From Gemmatimonadales bacterium (GTDB lineage Bacteria; Gemmatimonadota; Gemmatimonadetes; Gemmatimonadales; GWC2-71-9): 33,968 nt of DNA. Where the stretch lies: positions 1-33,968 of the forward strand of contig JAICUF010000017.1 of assembly GCA_025935995.1 (NCBI GenBank), written 5' to 3'. Shown piece by piece: positions 1 to 11,343 of the stretch. A program made the position numbers and the translations under genes. How positions within the stretch are numbered: position 1 is the first letter of the stretch; every line of letters begins with the position of its first letter. Under the pieces are notes generated by a model. The model was given only the letters and a program-made list of their open reading frames with translations, was not told the DNA's origin and made no database searches.

Positions 1-870
1 ATCGAGCAGGCCCAGCGGCAGGGGCAGCTCTACATTCACCAGCCGTTCGAGCTCTACTCGGAGGCGAACCACGACGCGTGGCGCCGGCTGTACGCCCGCA
101 TGGAGAGCCGCTGGCGGACGTACGCCAATCCGCGATTCCTGCAGGGGATCGACAACCTCTGCCTCGACCCCGCGCGGGTGCCGCGGCTGGATGATGTCAA
201 CCGATTTCTGAGCCCGCTCACCGGCTTCAAGGCGAAGGCCGTGAGCGGGTACATCCCGTCGTTCCTCTTCTTCGACAGTCTCAGGAACCGCGAGTTTCCC
301 ACCACGATCACCATCCGGGACGGCGCGACACTCGACTACCTGCCCGAGCCGGACATCTTCCACGACATCGCCGGCCACGTCCCGATGCACACCGACCGTG
401 CCTTCGCGGACACGCTGGTGCGCTTCGGCGACTGCGCCCACACCGCGGCGGACATCGTGGCCGGGATTCCGGACGAGGCGGAGCGCATCCGGCGGGTAAC
501 CAGCATCTTCAAGGCGCTGGCCCGCTTCTTCTGGTTCACGATCGAGTTCGGCCTCATGCGGAGCGAGGACGGGCTCAAGGTCTACGGCAGCGGGCTGCTC
601 AGCTCCTACGGCGAGATCGAGCATGCCGTGGACTCGCCGGAGGTGCAGCGCTATCCGGTCCAGCTCGAATGGGTGATCAACCAGTACTTCGAGATCGATC
701 ACTACCAGCCGCTCCTCTTCATCGTCGATTCGTTCGACCATCTCTTCGAGCTCGTCGGCGAGCTCGAGCGGTGGATGCTGGCGGGAAAGCTCGACAACGT
801 CGCGGGCGGGGAACCCGGAATCAGCGAGCCCGACCTGCGCAGCTTTCTGGAGGCGGCGGCGGGTCGCTAG
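1..870 (+). CDS. phhA: Phenylalanine 4-monooxygenase (aromatic amino acid hydroxylase), 5' end truncated by window
   Basis: Frame is open from base 1 (IEQAQRQGQLYIHQPFELYSEANHDAWRRLYARM...); LPEPDIFHDIAGHVPMHTDRAFAD iron-binding His motif typical of aromatic amino acid hydroxylases. Confidence 0.9.
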   Translation: MEQAQRQGQLYIHQPFELYSEANHDAWRRLYARMESRWRTYANPRFLQGIDNLCLDPARVPRLDDVNRFLSPLTGFKAKAVSGYIPSFLFFDSLRNREFPTTITIRDGATLDYLPEPDIFHDIAGHVPMHTDRAFADTLVRFGDCAHTAADIVAGIPDEAERIRRVTSIFKALARFFWFTIEFGLMRSEDGLKVYGSGLLSSYGEIEHAVDSPEVQRYPVQLEWVINQYFEIDHYQPLLFIVDSFDHLFELVGELERWMLAGKLDNVAGGEPGISEPDLRSFLEAAAGR

Positions 871-874
871 CTGC

Positions 875-904
875 TTGACTCCCGGAGACCGGAGCGCCAG
901 TTTT
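875..904 (+). promoter_or_regulatory. Possible sigma70-type promoter of tRNA-Gly (TTGACT -35; weak -10)
   Basis: TTGACT at 875-880 lies 34 nt before the mature tRNA 5' end; the same hexamer sits 35 nt before the second tRNA. The -10 is poor. Confidence 0.3.
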
Positions 905-913
905 CGGCCTCAC

Positions 914-985
<72 letters not shown>

Positions 986-1010
986 CTCGCAGCAGCTGAC
1001 GGCACACGTG

Positions 1011-1048
1011 GCGGCCCGGCTCCCCCAGGGAGCCGGGCCGCTCTTTTT
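1011..1048 (+). terminator. Rho-independent terminator after tRNA-Gly
   Basis: Perfect 14-bp stem gcggcccggctccc / gggagccgggccgc with 3-nt loop, followed by tcttttt. Confidence 0.9.
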
Positions 1049-1059
1049 CATGGGCGCAG

Positions 1060-2052
1060 ATGATCTTCGTGGACAACGGCGGCATCACGGACCCGCATCT
1101 CAATCTCGCGCTCGAGGAGCATGTGCTCCGCCAGCGGTTCCCGGGCGAGGAGTGTCTCCTCTTCTACGTGAACGACCCTTCGATCATCATCGGACGCAAC
1201 CAGAACACGATCGAAGAGATCGAGCCCGACGCCGTGCGCGCGCGGAACGTCCAGGTGGTGCGCCGGATCTCGGGTGGCGGCGCGGTCTATCACGACCACG
1301 GAAACCTGAACTTCAGCTTCCTCGCGCCCTATGCGATGGGCCGCTTCAACCGATACGAGGAGTTTACCCGGCCGGTCATTGCCGCCCTCCGGCGGATGGG
1401 CGTGCCGGCGGAGCTCGGTGGCCGGAACGACATCGTGGTCGAGGGACGGAAGATTTCGGGCAATGCGCAGTTCGTGAGCGGCGACCGGATGTTCAGCCAC
1501 GGAACCCTGCTCCTCGACAGCGATCTCACGGTGCTCTCGCGCGTCCTCACGCCGAAGCCGGGGAAGGTGGAATCCAAGGGGCACAAGTCGGTACGGAGCC
1601 GCGTAGCCAACATCGCGGAATTCCTGCCGGCGCCACTCGACATCACCGAGTTTCGCGGCCGGATCCTCGACGAGATCTTCGGCGACCGCTCCAGCCTCCC
1701 ACTCCTTCCGCTCGACGAGGGCGACTGGGAGGCCGTCCGTGCGCTGGCAGACGGGAAGTACCGCAGCTGGGACTGGAACGTCGGACGCTCGCCCGCATGC
1801 AACGTGCAGCGCGTACGACGATTCCCCGCCGGGGAGATCGACGTCCGGATCGACGTGCAGGAGGGACGGGTGGCCGGGCTCCGATTCTTCGGCGACTACA
1901 TCGGGCTCCGCGAAGTCGATCGGCTGGAGGAGCGCCTGCGCGGGGTCCGCTACGACCGCGAGTCGCTCACCGAGGCACTGGGCCCCCTCGACCTGTCCGA
2001 TTACTTCGGTTCCGTGACGCGCGACGACATTCTCGCGCTGATCCTCGGATGA
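1060..2052 (+). CDS. lplA: Lipoate-protein ligase A
   Basis: MIFVDNGGITDPHLNLALEEHVLR..., RRISGGGAVYHDHGNLNFSF and GRNDIVVEGRKISGNAQF motifs of the LplA/BPL-LPL family. Confidence 0.9.
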   Translation: MIFVDNGGITDPHLNLALEEHVLRQRFPGEECLLFYVNDPSIIIGRNQNTIEEIEPDAVRARNVQVVRRISGGGAVYHDHGNLNFSFLAPYAMGRFNRYEEFTRPVIAALRRMGVPAELGGRNDIVVEGRKISGNAQFVSGDRMFSHGTLLLDSDLTVLSRVLTPKPGKVESKGHKSVRSRVANIAEFLPAPLDITEFRGRILDEIFGDRSSLPLLPLDEGDWEAVRALADGKYRSWDWNVGRSPACNVQRVRRFPAGEIDVRIDVQEGRVAGLRFFGDYIGLREVDRLEERLRGVRYDRESLTEALGPLDLSDYFGSVTRDDILALILG

Positions 2053-2155
2053 GCCCCCGACCCGTTAGATTTGCACCTGGCCGGCGCGAGCGCTTTCGAT
2101 CCGCCACGCCGCTTTCCCGTTAGGACGGCGGTGCCCCTCGCATCATCCTGCCCGA

Positions 2156-4207
<2,052 letters not shown>

Positions 4208-4284
4208 GGCGAAGCTTTCGGTGGCCGGGTCGAAGTGGGCCCGGCACTTGAATTTAGGCCGCTGACCGGCGATCTTCGCTCCCC

Positions 4285-5562
4285 ATGATCAAGGTCACCG
4301 CCGTGCGGCCCGGCTCGATCGCCGAAGAGCTGGGGCTGGTCCCCGGCAGCGAGCTCGTGTCCATCGACGGCCGGGAGCTGGAGGACTTCCTCGACTGGGA
4401 GTTCCTGAGCGCCGAGGAGCGGTTCCTGCTCCACGCTCGGCAGCCCGACGGCACCGAGGTCGAGTTCGACATCGAGCGCCCGCTGGAGGAGGGGATGGGC
4501 CTGTCGCTCGAGCCGGTGCGCATCCGCCGCTGTGCCAACCGCTGCGACTTCTGCTTCGTGGACGGGCTGCCCGAAGGACTCCGCGAAGTCCTCTACATCC
4601 GCGACGACGACTACCGGCTCTCCTTCCGCTACGGCAACTTCGCCACGCTCACCAATCTCAAGCCGCGCGACGTCGAGCGGATCATCGAGTATCGCCTCTC
4701 GCCGCTGTACGTCTCGGTGCACGCCACCGATCCGGTCACGCGCCGCTACCTGCTCCGGAATCCGACGGCTCCCGAGATCATTCCGCAGCTGCGCTTCTTT
4801 GCCGAGCACGGCATCGTCTTCCACACGCAGATCGTCATGTCGCCCGGCGTGAACGACGGGCCGGTCCTGGAGCAGACGCTGCGCGATCTGTACGAGTTCG
4901 GCGACGCGGTGATGGGATGCTCGGTGGTACCTGTGGGGCTGACCGAGTTCAGCAAGCACCACCTCGTGCGTGAGCCTTCCACCGCCGAGTGCCGGGCCGC
5001 GATCGCGCTGATCGAGCAATGGTCGGCCCGCGCCACGCGCGAGCGCGGCCTGCACTGGGCGTTCGGCGCGGACGAGCTCTACATGCGGGCCGACGTCGAC
5101 CTGCCGCCGGCGGAGATCTACGACGGCTTCGACCAGGTGGAGAACGGTGTCGGAGCCGTCCGGTGGCTGCAGCAGCGGATCGGGGAACGGGCCGGCGAGC
5201 TCCACGGCTGGGAGGGACGGCGCGTCGGGGTCGCGACGGGCACGGCGATGGGCCGCCTCATGCCGCAGGTGCTCGAGCCGCTCGCGCGGGCGACGGGAGC
5301 CGATTTCCAGCTCATTCCCATCGAGAACTCGCTCTTCGGCGCATCGGTGACGACGGCGGGGCTGATCCCCGGCGTCGCCTTCCAGCGCGCGCTCCGAGGC
5401 CGGGACGATCTCGACCTCGTGCTGCTGCCGGCCGAATCGATCAACGACGACGGCCTGTTCATGGACAGCATGTCCGCCGAGCTTCTCGAGGCGAGCGTGC
5501 CGGTGGAGATCCGCTTTTCCAGGGACTTCGCCGACGCGCTCCAGGCGCCGGTGGCCGCATGA
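4285..5562 (+). CDS. Radical SAM protein with N-terminal PDZ-like and C-terminal DUF512 regions
   Basis: RRCANRCDFCFVDGLPEGLREVLYIRDDDYRLSFRYGNFATLTNL: CX3CX2C radical SAM cluster motif plus DUF512-family signature; located directly before der. Confidence 0.88.
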   Translation: MIKVTAVRPGSIAEELGLVPGSELVSIDGRELEDFLDWEFLSAEERFLLHARQPDGTEVEFDIERPLEEGMGLSLEPVRIRRCANRCDFCFVDGLPEGLREVLYIRDDDYRLSFRYGNFATLTNLKPRDVERIIEYRLSPLYVSVHATDPVTRRYLLRNPTAPEIIPQLRFFAEHGIVFHTQIVMSPGVNDGPVLEQTLRDLYEFGDAVMGCSVVPVGLTEFSKHHLVREPSTAECRAAIALIEQWSARATRERGLHWAFGADELYMRADVDLPPAEIYDGFDQVENGVGAVRWLQQRIGERAGELHGWEGRRVGVATGTAMGRLMPQVLEPLARATGADFQLIPIENSLFGASVTTAGLIPGVAFQRALRGRDDLDLVLLPAESINDDGLFMDSMSAELLEASVPVEIRFSRDFADALQAPVAA

Positions 5563-6884
5563 GCCGCCCGACGGTCGCGATCGTGGGGCGTCCGAACGTG
5601 GGCAAGTCCACGCTGTTCAACCGGCTCATCGGGGGCCGTCGCGCGATCGTATCCGACCGCCCCGGCACGACGCGTGACCGCCACTTCGGCGAAGCCGACT
5701 GGGACGGGCGAAGGTTCTGGCTCATCGACACGGGTGGGCTCGTCCCCGACTCGCAGGAGTCGATGGACCGGGCGATCCGCCAGCAGGTGGAGTTCGCGCT
5801 GGCGGAGGCCGACGCCGTCGTCTTCCTCGTGGACGGTCGCGAGGGGCCGAACCCGGTGGACCGGGCGATCGCGGACCGGCTCCGGAAGGCGGGCCGGCCG
5901 GTGCTGCTCGCCGTGAACAAGCTCGACGATCTCGAGCGCTCGACCGCGCAGTACGGCTTCTACGACCTCGGCTTCGGCGATCCCATCGGTGTATCCGCCG
6001 CGATCGGGAAGGGCACCGGCGATCTGCTGGACGCCATCGTCGACCGGCTCCCGGAGGGGGGCGGGGAGGAGGGGGACGAGCAGATCAATGTCGCCGTCGT
6101 GGGTCGGCCGAACGCGGGGAAGTCGTCGCTGGTCAACCGGCTGCTCGGCGCGGAGCGGCACGTGGTGGCCGCCGAGGCCGGGACCACGCGGGATGCGGTC
6201 GATTCCGTGCTGCGCTATCACAACCGGACCCTCAACTTCATCGATACCGCAGGCTTACGGCGTCGAGCGAAAGTAGAGGATGACCTCGAGTTCTATTCCA
6301 CGCTCCGCACGCAGCGCGCGATCGAGCGCGCCGCCGTCTGCGTGCTCGTGGTGGATGCCGCGATCGGGCTTCACAACCAGGACCTGCGGATCGCGACCGA
6401 GGCCTGGGACGCGGGGTGCGCCCTCATCATCGTGGTCAACAAGTGGGACCTGATCGAGGAAAAGGACGCGAACACGGCGCGGCGCGGGCAGGCTGACCTC
6501 GTCGCGAAGGCGCCGTTTCTCCAGTACGTGCCGTTTCTGTACGGATCGGCGCTCACCGGGCAGCGAGTCCGCAAGCTGCTCGACCTCATCATCGAGGTGG
6601 CGGAGGCGCGGGACGCGCGCATTGCGACCGCGGAGGTCAACCGCGTGCTCGGCGAGCTCACGGAGCGCACGGCGCCCCCGCAGAAACCGGGTGAGGAGGT
6701 GAAGCTGCTCTACGCCTCCCAGATCGGCACCGCTCCTCCGACGTTCGCGATCGTGACCAACCGGCCCGATGACGTGCCCGAGTCGTACCAGCGCTACCTG
6801 ACGCACGGGTTCCGCGACGCCTGGCCGTTCACCGGATCGCCGCTCCGGCTCAAGTTCACCCGGCGGGGAGCGCGGCGCGCGTGA
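5559..6884 (+). CDS. der: Ribosome-associated GTPase Der (EngA)
   Basis: Two tandem G domains (GRPNVGKSTLFNRL and GRPNAGKSSLVNRLL), C-terminal KH-like region; ATG at 5559 in a 4-nt ATGA overlap with the upstream gene. Confidence 0.96.
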   Translation: MSRPTVAIVGRPNVGKSTLFNRLIGGRRAIVSDRPGTTRDRHFGEADWDGRRFWLIDTGGLVPDSQESMDRAIRQQVEFALAEADAVVFLVDGREGPNPVDRAIADRLRKAGRPVLLAVNKLDDLERSTAQYGFYDLGFGDPIGVSAAIGKGTGDLLDAIVDRLPEGGGEEGDEQINVAVVGRPNAGKSSLVNRLLGAERHVVAAEAGTTRDAVDSVLRYHNRTLNFIDTAGLRRRAKVEDDLEFYSTLRTQRAIERAAVCVLVVDAAIGLHNQDLRIATEAWDAGCALIIVVNKWDLIEEKDANTARRGQADLVAKAPFLQYVPFLYGSALTGQRVRKLLDLIIEVAEARDARIATAEVNRVLGELTERTAPPQKPGEEVKLLYASQIGTAPPTFAIVTNRPDDVPESYQRYLTHGFRDAWPFTGSPLRLKFTRRGARRA

Positions 6885-7498
6885 GCAGCATCCCCGCCAT
6901 CCTCGCGTCCTACTGCCTCGGCGCGATACCCACGAGCTATCTCGTCGCGCGGCTGGCGCGGGGCATCGACCTCCGGGAGCACGGCAGCCGGAACCTCGGC
7001 GCCACGAACCTCTACCGGACGCTTGGCTGGAGGTTCGCGGTGCCGGTCGCGCTGTTCGACATCGCCAAGGGCGCGATCCCCGTCGTCGTCTTCGCGCCGC
7101 TCGCCTCGCCGTCACGGCTCCTGGCGCTCGGATGTGGCGCGGCGGCCGTCGTCGGACATGTGCTCTCGGTGTTCGTGCGCTTCCGCGGCGGGAAGGGAGT
7201 CGCCACGGCGGCGGGCGTGATGCTCGGTTTCGCCCCGATCGCAGTCGGGATCGCGGCGGCGATATGGATCTCGGTCGTCCTCCTTACGGGCTACGTCTCG
7301 CTCGGCAGCATGACGGCGGCCGCGGCGCTGCCGCTCCTGGTGCGCCTCGTGCGGCCCGACGATCGCCAGCTCTTCTGGGCCACCGTGCTGGTCGCAGCGG
7401 CGATCGTCTGGCTGCACCGGGCCAACATCGCGAGGCTCGCGGCCGGCACCGAGAACCGGTTCGGCCGCCGCCGCGCGACGTCGCCGCCCGCGCGATGA
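6881..7498 (+). CDS. plsY: Glycerol-3-phosphate acyltransferase PlsY
   Basis: YCLGAIPTSYLVARL, HGSRNLGATNLYRTLG, GGKGVATAAGV motifs; GTG start. Confidence 0.95.
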   Translation: MSSIPAILASYCLGAIPTSYLVARLARGIDLREHGSRNLGATNLYRTLGWRFAVPVALFDIAKGAIPVVVFAPLASPSRLLALGCGAAAVVGHVLSVFVRFRGGKGVATAAGVMLGFAPIAVGIAAAIWISVVLLTGYVSLGSMTAAAALPLLVRLVRPDDRQLFWATVLVAAAIVWLHRANIARLAAGTENRFGRRRATSPPAR

Positions 7499-8493
7499 CG
7501 CGGATCGCGGTCCTCGGCGCCGGCAGCTGGGGCACGACGCTCGCGGATCTGCTCGCCCGGAAAGGGCACGATGTCCGGATCTGGGCTCACGAAGCCGAAG
7601 TGGTCGAGTCCATCAACGGCCAGCATGAGAACCCGCTGTTTCTGCCCGGCGCGGCGCTCAGCCCGACGCTGACAGCGACGGCCGACCCCGCGAAGGCCGT
7701 CCGGGACGCCGAGCTCGTCGTGTCGGCGCCGCCCAGCCACGTGGCTTCCGGCGTGTTCCAGGCAGTCGCGAACGCGATGCCGCCGGGCGCTCCCCTGGTG
7801 AGCGCCACCAAGGGCATCGAGACGGCTGAGCTCAGGCTGATGTCGGAGCTTGCGGCGCGCATTCTCCCGGGGCGGCCCTTCGCCGCGCTCTCCGGTCCGA
7901 GCTTCGCGCAGGAGGTGTTCGAGGGGCAACCGACGGCGGTCGTCGCGGCGGCCGGAGATCCGGCGGTCGCGCGGCAAGTGCAGGAGCTCTTTGCGACATC
8001 GCGGTTCCGCGTGTACTCCAATCGCGACGTGGTCGGCGTGGAGCTGGCGGGCGCGCTCAAGAACGTGATCGCGGTCGCCGCCGGGATGCTGGAGGGCCTG
8101 GGCCTCGGCCACAATCCGCGCGCGGCGCTGATCACTCGGGGATTGGCGGAGATCACGCGACTGGGCCAGGCGATGGGGGCCGATCCGCTGACCTTCGCCG
8201 GGCTCGCGGGGATGGGTGACCTGATTCTGACGGCGACCGGCAGTCTGAGCCGGAACCGGGCGCTTGGCATCGCGATCGCACGCGGCGAATCGCTGGACGC
8301 TTTCCGCGCCGCGCACCGGAGTGTGGCCGAGGGCGCCAATACCTCCCGGGCCGCGGCGGCGCTGGCGGATCGTGCGGGTGTCGAAATGCCGATCACCGCG
8401 AACGTGTGCGCCATTCTGTTCAACGGCAAGCCGCCGCGCGAGAGCGTGGGCGAGCTCATGGAACGCGACCTCAAGGCGGAGCAGTGGCGATGA
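7495..8493 (+). CDS. gpsA: NAD(P)H-dependent glycerol-3-phosphate dehydrogenase
   Basis: MTRIAVLGAGSWGTTLADLLARKGHDVRIWAHE, SGPSFAQEV, AAGMLEGLGLGHNPRAALITRG; ATG at 7495 overlaps the plsY stop. Confidence 0.96.
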   Translation: MTRIAVLGAGSWGTTLADLLARKGHDVRIWAHEAEVVESINGQHENPLFLPGAALSPTLTATADPAKAVRDAELVVSAPPSHVASGVFQAVANAMPPGAPLVSATKGIETAELRLMSELAARILPGRPFAALSGPSFAQEVFEGQPTAVVAAAGDPAVARQVQELFATSRFRVYSNRDVVGVELAGALKNVIAVAAGMLEGLGLGHNPRAALITRGLAEITRLGQAMGADPLTFAGLAGMGDLILTATGSLSRNRALGIAIARGESLDAFRAAHRSVAEGANTSRAAAALADRAGVEMPITANVCAILFNGKPPRESVGELMERDLKAEQWR

Positions 8494-8876
8494 CCTCTTC
8501 CCGACCGGTCCAGGAGTTCTACTCCATCGGCGAAGTCTGCACGCTCACCGATCTCAAGCCGCACGTGCTGCGCTACTGGGAGAGCCAGTTCCGCTTCCTG
8601 AACCCGGCCAAGAACCGCTCCGGCAACCGGGTGTACAAGGCGCGCGAGGTCGAGCTCATCATGCTGGTGAAGCATCTCCTCTACAGCGAGAAGTACACGA
8701 TCGAGGGCGCGCGGCAGCGGATTGATCAGTACCGGAAGAGCGGGGAGCTCAAGACGGCGGCGCGGCGCGCGCTCGAAGCGGAGACGGTGCAGGAAATCCG
8801 GCTCGCCGTGGACGAGGTGCTCGCCGTGCTGGACGGCCGGCCGGTGCCGCCTCGCGAAGCGCCGCCCGAGACGTGA
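8490..8876 (+). CDS. MerR-family transcriptional regulator
   Basis: FYSIGEVCTLTDLKPHVLRYWESQFRFLNPAKNRSGNRVYKAREVELIMLVKHLL MerR-type winged HTH; ATGA overlap with gpsA. Confidence 0.88.
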   Translation: MTSSRPVQEFYSIGEVCTLTDLKPHVLRYWESQFRFLNPAKNRSGNRVYKAREVELIMLVKHLLYSEKYTIEGARQRIDQYRKSGELKTAARRALEAETVQEIRLAVDEVLAVLDGRPVPPREAPPET

Positions 8877-9622
8877 ACATTCTGGTCAGCAATGACGACG
8901 GCATCCTCGCTCCCGGCCTGGCGCTGCTGGCCGACGCCTGCCGCGAGGTGGGTGACGTCACCGTCGTGGCGCCCGACCGGGAGCAGAGCGGGACGTCGCA
9001 CTCGCTGACGCTGCATCGCCCGCTCCGGCCCACGCGCCGCCCCGACGGCGCGTTCCAGGTCGACGGCACGCCGACCGACTGCGTCATGCTGGCGGTGGAG
9101 GCCCTCATGGCGGCGCGCCCCGACTTCGTCTTCTCCGGCGTCAATCACGGCCCCAACATGGGCGAGGACGTGCTGTATTCGGGCACCGTCGCCGCCGCGA
9201 TGGAGGCGGTCATGCTCGGGATTCCGGGCATCGCGATTTCCTTTGCCGGCCATCAGCCCGAGACGATGACGACCTACCGCGAAGTGCTCGCGCGACTGGT
9301 TCGGCGAATCGTCGAGGTGCGGGACTACCCCCGCGACATGCTGCTCAACATCAACCTCCCGCGCTGCGAGGCGTCCGACATGCAGGGCACGCGCGTCACG
9401 ACCCTGGGGAGCCGCTACTTCTCGGAATCGCTCATGCGCATGAAGGATCCATGGGGCCGGGAGATCTTCTGGATCGGCGGCGGCACCATCACCTGGACCG
9501 GCGATGAGCGCTCGGACCACACGGCCGTCGCCGACCGGTTCATCTCGATCACGCCGCTCCACATGGACCTGACCCGCTATCCGCAGATCGAAACGGTACA
9601 GGGATGGCGACTGGACGCGTAG
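8873..9622 (+). CDS. surE: 5'/3'-nucleotidase SurE
   Basis: MNILVSNDDGILAPGLALLA, VVAPDREQSGTSHSLTL, GTPTDCVMLA, GVNHGPNMGEDVLYSGTVAAA. Confidence 0.96.
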   Translation: MNILVSNDDGILAPGLALLADACREVGDVTVVAPDREQSGTSHSLTLHRPLRPTRRPDGAFQVDGTPTDCVMLAVEALMAARPDFVFSGVNHGPNMGEDVLYSGTVAAAMEAVMLGIPGIAISFAGHQPETMTTYREVLARLVRRIVEVRDYPRDMLLNINLPRCEASDMQGTRVTTLGSRYFSESLMRMKDPWGREIFWIGGGTITWTGDERSDHTAVADRFISITPLHMDLTRYPQIETVQGWRLDA

Positions 9623-10272
9623 GTCCGGCCGACAGCTACGGCGGCTACCGGGCGCAGCTCGTCGCCACGCTGCGCGACAAGGGGATCCGGGACCTGTCGG
9701 TGCTGCACGCGGTCGCCCAGGTGCCGCGTCATCTCTTCGTGCCGGAGAGCGTCCGCCACCGCGCCTACGAGGACACGGCACTGCCGATCGGGGGCGGGCA
9801 GACGATCTCGCAGCCGTTCATTCAGGCGCTCTACCTCGAGGTGATCGGACTGACCGGCAAGGAGAAGGTGCTCGAGATCGGAACCGGATCCGGCTACCAG
9901 ACGGCGCTCCTCAGCCTCCTGGCAGGCAGCGTCTTCAGCGTCGAGCGGATTCCGGCGCTGGCCCGGAGTGCGCGGGCTGCCCTCGATGCCGCCGGTGCCA
10001 GGAACGTGTCGATCTTCGTGGGGGACGGCACGCTCGGGTGGCGGCCGTATGCGCCCTATGACGCCATTCTCGTCTCGGCCGCGTCACCGTCGGTACCGCA
10101 GCCCCTGGTCGACCAGCTGGGTCCGGGGGGACGGATGGTCATTCCGATCGGCGACAAGCAGATCCAGACATTGACGGTCGTCCGCCGGGAGGGCGACCGC
10201 ATCACCACGGGCACCGCGGGGGACGCACGCTTCGTCCCGCTGCTCGGACAGTTCGGGTTCCGCGAAACATGA
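9604..10272 (+). CDS. pcm: Protein-L-isoaspartate O-methyltransferase
   Basis: VPRHLFVPESVRHRAYEDTALPIGGGQTISQPF, LEIGTGSGYQTALL; 19-nt overlap with surE. Confidence 0.95.
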   Translation: MATGRVGPADSYGGYRAQLVATLRDKGIRDLSVLHAVAQVPRHLFVPESVRHRAYEDTALPIGGGQTISQPFIQALYLEVIGLTGKEKVLEIGTGSGYQTALLSLLAGSVFSVERIPALARSARAALDAAGARNVSIFVGDGTLGWRPYAPYDAILVSAASPSVPQPLVDQLGPGGRMVIPIGDKQIQTLTVVRREGDRITTGTAGDARFVPLLGQFGFRET

Positions 10273-10895
10273 TCGCGCACTTCATCGACTGGCTCATCGG
10301 GACGATCTCTTCGCTGGGCTATCCCGGCATCATCCTCCTCATGGCAATCGAATCGTCGGTACTGCCGCTTCCGAGCGAGCTGATCATGCCGCCCGCCGGC
10401 TACCTGGCCGCGCGGGGCGAGATGGACCTCGGCCTCGCGATCCTCGCCGGCACGATGGGCAGCGTCCTCGGCGCGCTGGTGAACTATTTCCTGGCGGTGG
10501 CGGTCGGCGAGCCGATCCTCCGCCGATACGGGAAATTCGTCCTGATGACGCCGGCCGCGCTCGATCGGAGCGAGGCCTTCTTCAAGCGCCACGGAGAGAT
10601 CAGCACCCTCCTCGGCCGGCTGCTGCCGGTGGTGCGACACCTCGTGTCGATCCCGGCCGGTCTCTGCCGCATGCGGCTCGGACGCTTCATCGCGTTCACC
10701 GGAATCGGGGCGGGGATCTGGTGCAGCGTCCTCACGCTCATCGGCTGGGCCATCGGGCGGCACGAGGGCGAGCTCCGGCAGGCCGCGGTGCATGCCTATA
10801 CGGCCCAGGCGCTCCGATGGATCGTCGTGGCGGCACTGGTCGTGATCGCGACGTATGTCGTCTGGTATCGGAGGCGGGCGCGGCGCGCGGCGTGA
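10269..10895 (+). CDS. DedA-family membrane protein
   Basis: LGYPGIILLMAIESSVLPLPSELIMPPAGYLAARG ... GRLLPVVRHLVSIPAGLCRMRLGRF DedA motifs. Confidence 0.92.
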   Translation: MIAHFIDWLIGTISSLGYPGIILLMAIESSVLPLPSELIMPPAGYLAARGEMDLGLAILAGTMGSVLGALVNYFLAVAVGEPILRRYGKFVLMTPAALDRSEAFFKRHGEISTLLGRLLPVVRHLVSIPAGLCRMRLGRFIAFTGIGAGIWCSVLTLIGWAIGRHEGELRQAAVHAYTAQALRWIVVAALVVIATYVVWYRRRARRAA

Positions 10896-10918
10896 CGGCG
10901 CGCGGCGTGACGGCGCGG
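10881..10918 (+). repeat. 15-bp tandem repeat (about 2.5 copies) spanning the dedA stop / acyP start
   Basis: cggcgcgcggcgtga x2 followed by the partial copy cggcgcgg. Confidence 0.95.
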
Positions 10919-11182
10919 AAGTTCGTCGTGTCGGGCCGGGTACAGGGGGTCGGCTTCCGGTGGTTCGTCGCCCGGCTGGCAGCCGCCCTCGGGATCAGGG
11001 GCACCGTCCGCAACCTGAACGACGGCCGGGTGGAAGTGGTGGCGGCCGGCTCCGACGCCGCGCTCGAGCGGCTGGCCCGCGAGCTCGCGCAGGGACCGCC
11101 CGCCGCTCAGGTGGAGCGGGTCGAGACAGCTCATGTAGAGGATGAGGTCGTTCCCGCGAGCGGATTCGAGATCGTGCGTTGA
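10892..11182 (+). CDS. acyP: Acylphosphatase (start ambiguous: GTG 10892 or GTG 10907)
   Basis: KFVVSGRVQGVGFRWFVARLA and GTVRNLNDGRVEVVA acylphosphatase signatures. Confidence 0.92.
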   Translation: MTARGVTARKFVVSGRVQGVGFRWFVARLAAALGIRGTVRNLNDGRVEVVAAGSDAALERLARELAQGPPAAQVERVETAHVEDEVVPASGFEIVR

Positions 11183-11208
11183 CTTCAAACCGTCGCCCGG
11201 CCTACATT
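11179..11208 (+). promoter_or_regulatory. Putative sigma70-type promoter of tRNA-Arg
   Basis: TTGACT - 18 nt - TACATT, ending 10 nt before the mature tRNA 5' end. Confidence 0.6.
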
Positions 11209-11218
11209 TGCGGGCTTT

Positions 11219-11292
11219 GCCCCCGTAGCTCAGGTGGATAGAGCAGCGGTTTCCTAAACCGTTGGCCGGGTGTTCGAGTCACCCCGGGGGCA
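11219..11292 (+). tRNA. tRNA-Arg(CCT)
   Basis: Acceptor gcccccg/cgggggc, anticodon loop ttCCTaa with stem gcggt/accgt, T-loop ttcgagt; no encoded CCA. Confidence 0.93.
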
Positions 11293-11343
11293 CTTGGCCA
11301 CGGCGGGTCCCTGGCGACGGCATTCACTCTTTGCAGGACGAGC

